Assembly (NCBI RefSeq): GCF_964355755.1 | Contig: NC_092675.1 | Span: forward strand, 20,786,912 to 20,850,911 | Length of the DNA: 64,000 nucleotides | Source of the DNA: Antedon mediterranea | Taxonomy: Eukaryota > Echinodermata > Crinoidea > Comatulida > Antedonidae | Direction: 5' to 3' | Part shown: positions 54,201-63,200 of the stretch, one piece after another | How the letters are laid out: every line of letters begins with the position of its first letter | How positions within the stretch are numbered: position 1 is the first letter of the stretch | The notes under the pieces: generated by a model | What the model was told of the DNA's origin: nothing | What the model saw: only the letters and a program-made list of their open reading frames with translations | Database searches by the model: none | Position numbers and translations under genes: made by a program

Positions 54201-57200
54201 TGTGTACAAACATTAGTAACTGTTTTTGTTTAGATAATCTATTTATTAAAACTGATTTATCAGCTGGCCTATCGATATTGAAATGGTAGCAATTCGTAAT
54301 TGACTTTATATAAATTCTAAAGTCTAATTCACTGTACTGTACATGATACAACATTTTTTGCACTAATGTTGATAAGCATGATTTACAAAAGCAAGCCTGC
54401 TTTCCAAAATTTTTACAGGGGGGTTCGTTTTCCACAAAAAAGACAAACATCATCATGGCCAGTTAGGCCTAGCCTATAATTTAGCATACTTTCACCGTGA
54501 AAGGGCACTTCAGGAAAAAGGATTTGTTCACAATGCGTTTGAACAGCAATTGTAGTTTGTACACGCAACTGAGGTGATGATAACCCCTAGAGCAGCTTCA
54601 GCCTACCAATTATAACCTTTACAATATTGTGATGCCCAGGCTTAACTATAATTTCTGATATTGCCAATTGATATCAAGTAACTATTACCAACGGGACCTG
54701 CAAATTAGCAAAACTACTTACGTTGTTACACCGCCTTTCGTAACAATCAAGCTCTACACATGATATTGATTGCGCTTTACACGAGCAATGATTACACGGA
54801 CTGGTCTGCCAAACTTCACCCTCAAAGTAAAGAGCGCTATCGTGTGTACAGGGTGGATTTTGACACTCCGGACAACACTGGCCATCTGGAACTACCATCA
54901 ACTGACCCTATCAATACAAAAAAACACAGTTTAATGAAGATTGCAACATAATAACGTTCAATTTAAAAAACATGGAATAATTGGTTTTGCAATACTATTT
55001 ATTAGTATTGAAAGAAATCTCAAAATACGAAATATTTTACTAGAAAAATACCAGTATATAAACAAAATGAAAATGATTAAAATGTATTTATCTCTGTGTA
55101 ATAGAAATACTATTATACTTTAATACAGTAAAACCCATCCTTTAGGACACCATTATTCCCTTTATTAAAGGGACACTTTCCTGTGAAACAAAAGAAGGAC
55201 AATATATGTCGCTACTCAGGGGACATCTTTGTTCAAAGGGACATCTCTATTCAGAGAACACCCCTATTCAGAGGATATCACTATTGTTGGGCCCTGAAGG
55301 TGTTCCTTAGTAGAGATTCTTCTGTATACTGTGACATTAATAAAAATTAAAAATAGAATCATCACGATTTGGCTTTGGATTGAAAATTAAGCAGTGGAGA
55401 CAATTTAATTCCGAGGTCAACCAATTGCCATTAAAACGTACATCAAAATTTGTATAGATAATATATGTCAGCACTTTCAAAACTCCTCTATGACTCAAAG
55501 TGTTACAAAATAAGAAGTACAGTAGTCCTTTAATTTCACAGTTTTTCCTGTCAGAACCTGCAAAATTATCAACATTTTCAAACACCACTTTAACACTTAG
55601 GAAATCAGAGTGGTTAAAGGGCAGTAAATATTTGGAGAGAAAGTTATGAGTCATACTGCTATAATGCTCCTCTTAACATTCAACATTATATGAACTGATA
55701 TTTAAACGTCAAACTAACTACTAAAATGTTCTATAGAGAATTCAAGTACTACATTAATCTTTATTGTAAACAAAGTTAAACAGTTTGCTGAATATGATAG
55801 CCCTCATGTTGAGTTTACAGTTACTGTATACGAAGTGTTTGAAAAGTAATATGTACTAGATTGAGAAAGTGTTTATTATTTCTTATAGATGGCATGCTGA
55901 TGGTGAGGAAGATAGTAAGTGAATGATGTTTAAATGAGAGATGTATGATAATAATTGTATACCTTCAGTAGTGCCAAGTAACAACAAATATTATTTAAAT
56001 TCTGAGCTAATGTCTAATGTTGACTTTGCTCTACTAACATTAGAGATTTATGGTGTAATGATAATATCTGACTAGCATGGGTTCGAGCCTATCTGTACCA
56101 TACTGATTGAATTCTTAGACCACATGCTTTACTTTCATTGTCTTGTCCTTCGGATGGGATGTAAAGCCGTTGGTCCTGTGACATATAGTACATGTTAAAG
56201 AACTTGGTACACTATTTGAAAACATAGATCATCTCTTGGTGTGCTGATCTGGTAGGCGCTGCACAGCGAGCTGCCGTGGGTTCATGGTGGGCAAAATCCA
56301 AATTTTCTCAGTTATCATTTAAGCTTGAGGACCAAGCATTTAACATTAATTCAACATTTGACATTAATAAGAGACTGTTTAAACATATGGAGTTCTTGTT
56401 TTGTATCATATACAGTAGGAAGGTACTATGGAGATTAGTGGACTCTATATGCTATGAAAAGAGATGCTTCAAATAGAAAATGTACATCAACTACATATTA
56501 TTCAGTCAGTAACAAGGGTGTAGATATACAGAAACCCATTATTCTTGATAATAAATAAGGATCTGCAGTTTAACTGCTGAAAAAAAGGCTTATAAATCTG
56601 TTAAGTTAGTTGATGTTGTAGACAGTGTTTATATAGCAGCAACTGTTTCACAAGACAAAATACAAGACTTGCTGTTTATTGTTTTAGATACACAGTTTGC
56701 TTTTCTTCCTACTAGTTCATATAAAAATTTAGCCGCAAAGATCCAATAAAACTGACCAACAGGAATGCTGGCTGGGTTGGAATAAAGTGAGTGATGCATA
56801 TAATATGCTCAGTATGATTATATAGTTTCATCTGAAAAAATATGGAAAAATACAGGACTTCTGAGCCTCAATTTGTGTGATTTAGTAAGTCATGGCCAGT
56901 ATTTTACAAAAAGGGACAAAAACTAGCTAGGCTAGTTAAAAAAAATCACATCTGCTGTTGGTCTCTACTTTGAAAAGAGAAATTCAGGAAAAGGGAGGTT
57001 TTGTTTAAACATTTGAACATGGAGGTATAAAGTTTATAATTTTAAACCTTCATGATTTGAACCCCTTGGCTATGGGCTAGGGATACATATATACTACAAT
57101 TCACACTTTGTTGTAAACTTTTACCTGAAAATGTGTGAGTTACATTGACTTTGCACTCAGCCATAATCAATCAAATTTTAATTTAAAATCTGACAACAAT

Positions 57201-60200
57201 ATAAACTAAAGTATTCTTATAGAATGAATGGTGTTTTTTTCTCTTTTAAACAAATGTTCAAATCAATTTCATCACCTAATCCTCTTAATTAGTAAAAAGA
57301 AGGATTTAGAAATATATAAATTTATCAATATAAATGAAGAATCTAGTAGAGATATCACTGTAGTAGATTTAATATTGATTCAAGAGTTGATTATTAGGGA
57401 AACCATTAATTTCTAAGGAAATTAGCAACATTCAATTTCTATATTTAAAGATTTATTAAAGTAGGTAAATCACTCAAATTAAATTCTCATATGATAATAA
57501 TTTGTCTTTCTTTAGATCTAGGTTACTTAAAAAACACTAATTAAAAGTATTAAATAAAGTCTAAAAGGGTAAAGCAACAACACTATGAGTGAAATGCATG
57601 ACTATTAAATAGATCAAATGCCACCATGGTGTCCCCGGAGTTTGAGGGTACACACTGGTTCTTTTGGACTTATTTGATCTGAAATTAATTAGTGGATCTT
57701 TTGATATATTGACACAAATTTACTTGCAAGATATTATGTCAAGACATTTTTTTCAAAAAGCTAAATATAAAATATGAAGAAAAAGTAGGTAAAATTGCGT
57801 ATCACTTCTTACTGAGTCATTGATCAGACATATAATTTGGTGTAATTAAATATTGACAGCAAAAGATGTGAGTAATATCAGAAAGATTATCTTAAATAAG
57901 GCTTCTAAAAAAATATTAGCGAGATGCTGTATTTGGCAGATCAAAACTTTGTAGATCGGTCAGCAGATAATTTACAAGGGTTTCAATATTGTATAAATAT
58001 GCTTATAGTGCATACACATACGCAGACTCTTAATGCGCTGTACACAAATTAAGAAAGAAAATAGCACAGTATTTAGATAAAATGAAAAAGTTTGTTGAAA
58101 AAGAGTAGCAGAGGTTGGAGCTGTCACAGCAAAAGCTCTTTGAAAATTGGTAGATGTTATAGCCTGTGTAGTCATAAGCTGACAGTGACAACCTTGCCCT
58201 AATAAGAAATCTAGTAGTAGGCCGGTAAATCTGCACAATCTCAGATAAGTAGCCAGATGTTATATTGTGTTGTGCCATGTATGAAAAGATCAACACATTG
58301 TATTCAATTCACTGTTGTGATTCTTTTTATAAATTGGGAAAAACCTTTCAAATCGTCGTGCTAAACACAAATATGAAACTTAGGGTTCCGCTATAATGTC
58401 ACTGTTTCAAATTTAAGTTGGTTGAATATCTGAGACAGTTATGGTACGTCTCCAAGGCGGTTATTATTTTGTCTGTCTATCTCAGAATTAAGCATAATTT
58501 ATAGATAAGATTAGAAAAAACACAATAACCTATTTAGAGTAGTCCGACAGAAATATATAAACAAGTCTAGAATAATAACAAATTTAATGTTATTGTCTGT
58601 GATATAAATTGACCTAAATAATGGTAATAATATAATAAAGGCATAGACCAGTTTGTTGCTAAGTCATTCTTTCTTGCAATTGTAAACACCAATCTTAATT
58701 AAGATGTCATATTTTTTTAAGGTACTTTACAGGTCTAAATACTGAGCCGACTGATTAAGGGAATTCCCCAAGAAGCACAATGGATTATAAAAGGAAATCC
58801 TTCATATAAATCAATTATTGTTATACAATTTATGAAATACTTATGTTATTATGAGTGCTGGAGTAATATCTCATGGGATATCAATTTTTTTAAACCGATG
58901 GAACAGGTGATCCAGGGTATTGTAATAGCTTCAATTGAGAATGATTCCGTGAAGATAGAGAAAGATAGCGGCCTAGCTTTTGCCATAATATCTACAACAT
59001 TAGGACAAACAGGTGGTAATGATGAAGACAAAGCAAGGGCCGATCTCAATGTCCCAGTGAATTATGAAATGAAATATTGGCGAATTGTCAAAGGATAACT
59101 GCCCTAGGATATAAATGACCTATGAAATGGATAAGACATATAGAGAAGTGTAAAAAGCAGAAGAAGAAGAAGTGTTGAAAGCGGAAAATGAATCAACACA
59201 ATAAAAAAATCAAATTCAGTCATAGGTGAGCTAGCTTTAGGTATATTTTGCGGTTTTATGGTACTTTGACACATCATGATTCGAACCTAGGAGCCTGAAA
59301 TTAGCCAGAAAGTAGGTTCTGCACTAGGCGAAAGTACCACTAAATAGAGAGCCACTGATTTGCAACAACCTAAAAATTATACATGGTTCCTTTGTAAAGC
59401 TTTTTAAAGTTTTCCCCGTTATGAGAATTACATCCAAAAATGTTGAATGTATAAAGTTTAGTTCCCACTAGGACGCAACGCAAGGAAGCAGGCGCAAGTT
59501 GACCAATTAAATGTGACTATTCAAATAATCCATCCCTTGAGATTGGTCAAATCAGTTTGCTTTGCAATACGTCCTTGCGTTGCGTCCTAGTGGGAACCAA
59601 GCTTAATACAGAATCCAAAGTCATCACCTAGACCAATAGACAAAATTGTGTCCGATGACTTGACAAAAATTGCCAAAGTCAAACTTAACGTATATGAATA
59701 GTACCTTCATATGACATCATAAAGGACAAAGGTTGTCGCAAGCTCATTAATGTTGTCTAGCACTTTAAATCTGATTCTACTTACCGTTGAAATATTATGT
59801 TCTAGGAACATACATTTCTACTCTAAGCATGGGCATGTAGTCAACTGTAGTTTAATAACAATATTTTTTGTACATCATGTACAATTTCTAATACGGGAAG
59901 TAATACAAACAAAATTAAATTAAAAAGATGAATTGATTAACATAGCATATTCATTAACATCATTAATTTGAACATTATATATTCCACAAATTGATTCTTG
60001 GGAAATATCGTTTCCCTATCATGTTAACACAGTTAATTACCTGCAGACACGATACTGGCGGACAATCTGCGATATAACACTGCGTTGTCCCGTCGGTACA
60101 TTTACATAGAGCACATTTGGCAGGACTCCAGGATTGCCCATGACGGTACTGTTGACTCTGATATGCACATTGTCCTAAAAAAAAATGTAGTGAAAAAAAA

Positions 60201-63200
60201 AAACAATGATGAATCATTAATTCTGACAATTGTAAATGTTCCTTGTCAAATTTAATAAACGTTAAATGAGTTTTTCCGCTTTTTAGAATTATTTTTTTTA
60301 CCATTGACATGTACAGTAATAGCCAATGTGCAATAACACATTATAAGTCATTTCCCACAGTGTAAAAACATTTGGTTTTATACAAAGAGTTATTTTTCAT
60401 CTGATTTAATTAATATATAAATCAAGAGTGTTACTTCAATGCAAGTTGCGAGTTGATTAATTTTAACAGTTTGGTATGTAGTTGTTTATTTTTGAAGGAC
60501 TCTATCTACAATGTTATGTCTATGACTTGAAAAATAGTGTACAGTATTAGGCGAATTCAGGCAGAGGAAAAATGGAGTTTGGTCAAACTAAGCTAATATA
60601 ACATATTTGGTTCACCAGCATTAATATTCTAATGGTAAATTAAAATTTAATAACCACTTACTTCCGACTTTCACACACTGGGGGCAGCATTCACCATGTA
60701 CATTTTGCATTACCTCGTCAGCGTTGCACTGAATGTTGGGGCATGTTGAATTTATACATTCTACGACTCCATTTGTACAATAACACGTTGCACAAGGGGT
60801 AGGGCTCCACTGAGAATTATCCTGCAAAAAAAAAAATTTATGTAATACAGTAGAACCTCTATTAAGGGGACACCTTCAGGACCAACAAAGTGTCCCTTTA
60901 TTAGGAATGTCCCCTGATTTGGGGTTTGGCCGTAGTGTTATTAAATACATGAAAGTGGAGGGTAGACTATTCTGATGTAGATGTATGAACATGGTAGAGC
61001 TTCATCATTTCAACCTACAATAATGTGAATGAAAAAAATCCTTTAATGATCCCCAATATACAGTAATTGGAAATGAGGAAATGCAGTTAGCCCATCCCAT
61101 TAATTCTCTTTTCCCTCTCTCCACCCTAACCCTGAGCCCACTATAAAATATGTTGCTAATTTTTGTGTAAATTTTAATTATTTACAGTTCAAAATACTTT
61201 GAACTTTTAGTCATTGGTACTCCTGTCCTTTTCATTTATAAAATTTAAACCATAAGGTGATAATATGGATAACAGCATGAGACTAAAATGGTGTATGCTT
61301 ATAGTTGCTAAAGTCTCTGGTATGGTCTTGCAGAAGAGCACATATACAATTTATAAAATTATTATCAATTTTGCAATAAAATAATGTTTTTGTTTAAATT
61401 TCCAGTATATTTGAACTCAAGTCAGTAAATCATCCTCTTACCTATGAAAAGAAACATATTATTTAAACAACACTTATATTTCCAGATGTGGGACAGCAAA
61501 TTTATTGAGCCAATGGGATACACTCTTGTAAAGTTATGACAAAGTGTTGAGAAGTCTGATACCAATTGTTTAAATTTATGGAATAATAAAATAGGTTTCA
61601 CACCTTTCTATAAAAAATATGATGTTGTTCCTGTTTATTTTGACAGGTTAACATTCGTTCAGGTATTATAATCCACATTATCAGGAAATAAGGAGTTACA
61701 GTATCAACCTATCACAAGCTGTACCGCAACCGGCGTTCTATAAGGTGTTCGTAAGTAGGCTAGTATAGCATGTACAACGTACACAAGGCTAACACTCAGC
61801 GTATCTTTTCTCACACGTCGTAACGTTCTCACGTTACGAAAGAAAATGATGACGGTGGTACGTTGGTACGTTCCCACATGAGGGCGTGGTTGCGGACGGG
61901 TCCATTATAATACAGGGGTGTTCCAGGAACTTTTCACTTTCGTATCTAAGCCCTCCCTCTGGAGAGCACGGGCTATTGTCGGTTTATACAGGTAAGCTAG
62001 GCACGATATAGACAAGGAGTTCCTTCCCTTCAATATAAAATAGCTAAGCTGTAAAACCAATCTCTATAATAATCCCACTGTTTGGCCACTAGGATGTCCT
62101 GAATGTCTTTCATTCCCGTAATCATTCCTATCTATTTAGTGGGCTGGTAAAGTTTGCAGGGTACAGATCAGTCCTTTGGGTCTGTGTAGTAAGAATTTTA
62201 TGGGTGCCAACAGCATGATCCTATGGGACTTTCTAAACTGAGAAAGACCCTGGTCCAACATGTGATTTTCTTATATATAAACGCCTTTAAAAACATGTCT
62301 TAATATTGTTTTCCCAATATACTACTTTACTAGATTTTCCGTATCTAAAACATATGGTTGTTTCCCATGTACAGTTCCTTTTTACGGGATATTCCCTCTT
62401 TATTAAATGGTTCTCCCTATACAGTACTGCGTGTTCCTCCATCCCCTTAAAACATATTCTCTTCTTATCCTTATGGGATCTGAATCCATCTCTCTAACAA
62501 GCTTTTATAGGTTCCCTGTTCCAAATTCTTTCCCATGACACACGCAACAAAACCTACCTTTTCTTCATATAATACAGTAGATATACTAAAGAGTCGGCAA
62601 TTATTAGATTTAACTGATTACAGTAGATCTACAGATAAGTCATTTCTGTAACACAATATCCATATTATTACAATCCAAAAATTGAGACTGAAGAATATAA
62701 TTAAATTAAATGTCAGATAGAAAAGTGACACAAAATAATCAAATAAATTGATGAATACTGCTAGCTTTCACTCATATGATAACATCAATATTCAACGAAA
62801 GAACAGACCTTCTTTCTTTAGGGACAAACTTCTGCAAACAAAATAAACGGTGACCATACAAGTACATATTCAGCTTTAGACAAATAAAAGCATTTATTAG
62901 ATATAAGTTGACAACTATCTGATTACATACATATCTAAGTACTCTTGGTATTTAGGGTAAGCACTGGTGCATGTAGTTTATCATTACATATCATCAGTGT
63001 AAAGATTTAAAGCATTTACTGATGCAAGTAAATACTTGGTTTCTGTCCCTTTAAATTAATTATTTTTTTAAACTCTGGCAGTCAGACAGAATGTCACTGA
63101 GAATGGATGTATGCTGATTGAAAACCATGGACATATAATTATAGGTCAATTTGAAAACGTTCATCAACTTTAAGCTAGGAATGCCTGTGCATTATTATAC

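Larger units (their letters stand above)
54908..60040. other. Large FRAS1 intron (between exons 4 and 3)
   Basis: 5.1 kb, mostly AT-rich. It holds the dispersed repeats listed separately. A plus frame at 58832-59098 (contains GIVIASIENDSVKIEKDSG) shows no domain, splice support or codon bias, and is not called. Confidence 0.5.

Noticed and set aside
58832-59098. Plus-strand 88-residue frame in the large intron
   Set aside because: No domain, no splice support, AT-driven codon use, antisense frame equally open.
61441-61470. Possible FRAS1 mini-exon before a GTAAGAGG donor-like site
   Set aside because: On the minus strand the site is an acceptor-like tttcttttcatag followed by in-frame stops; no VWC cysteine.
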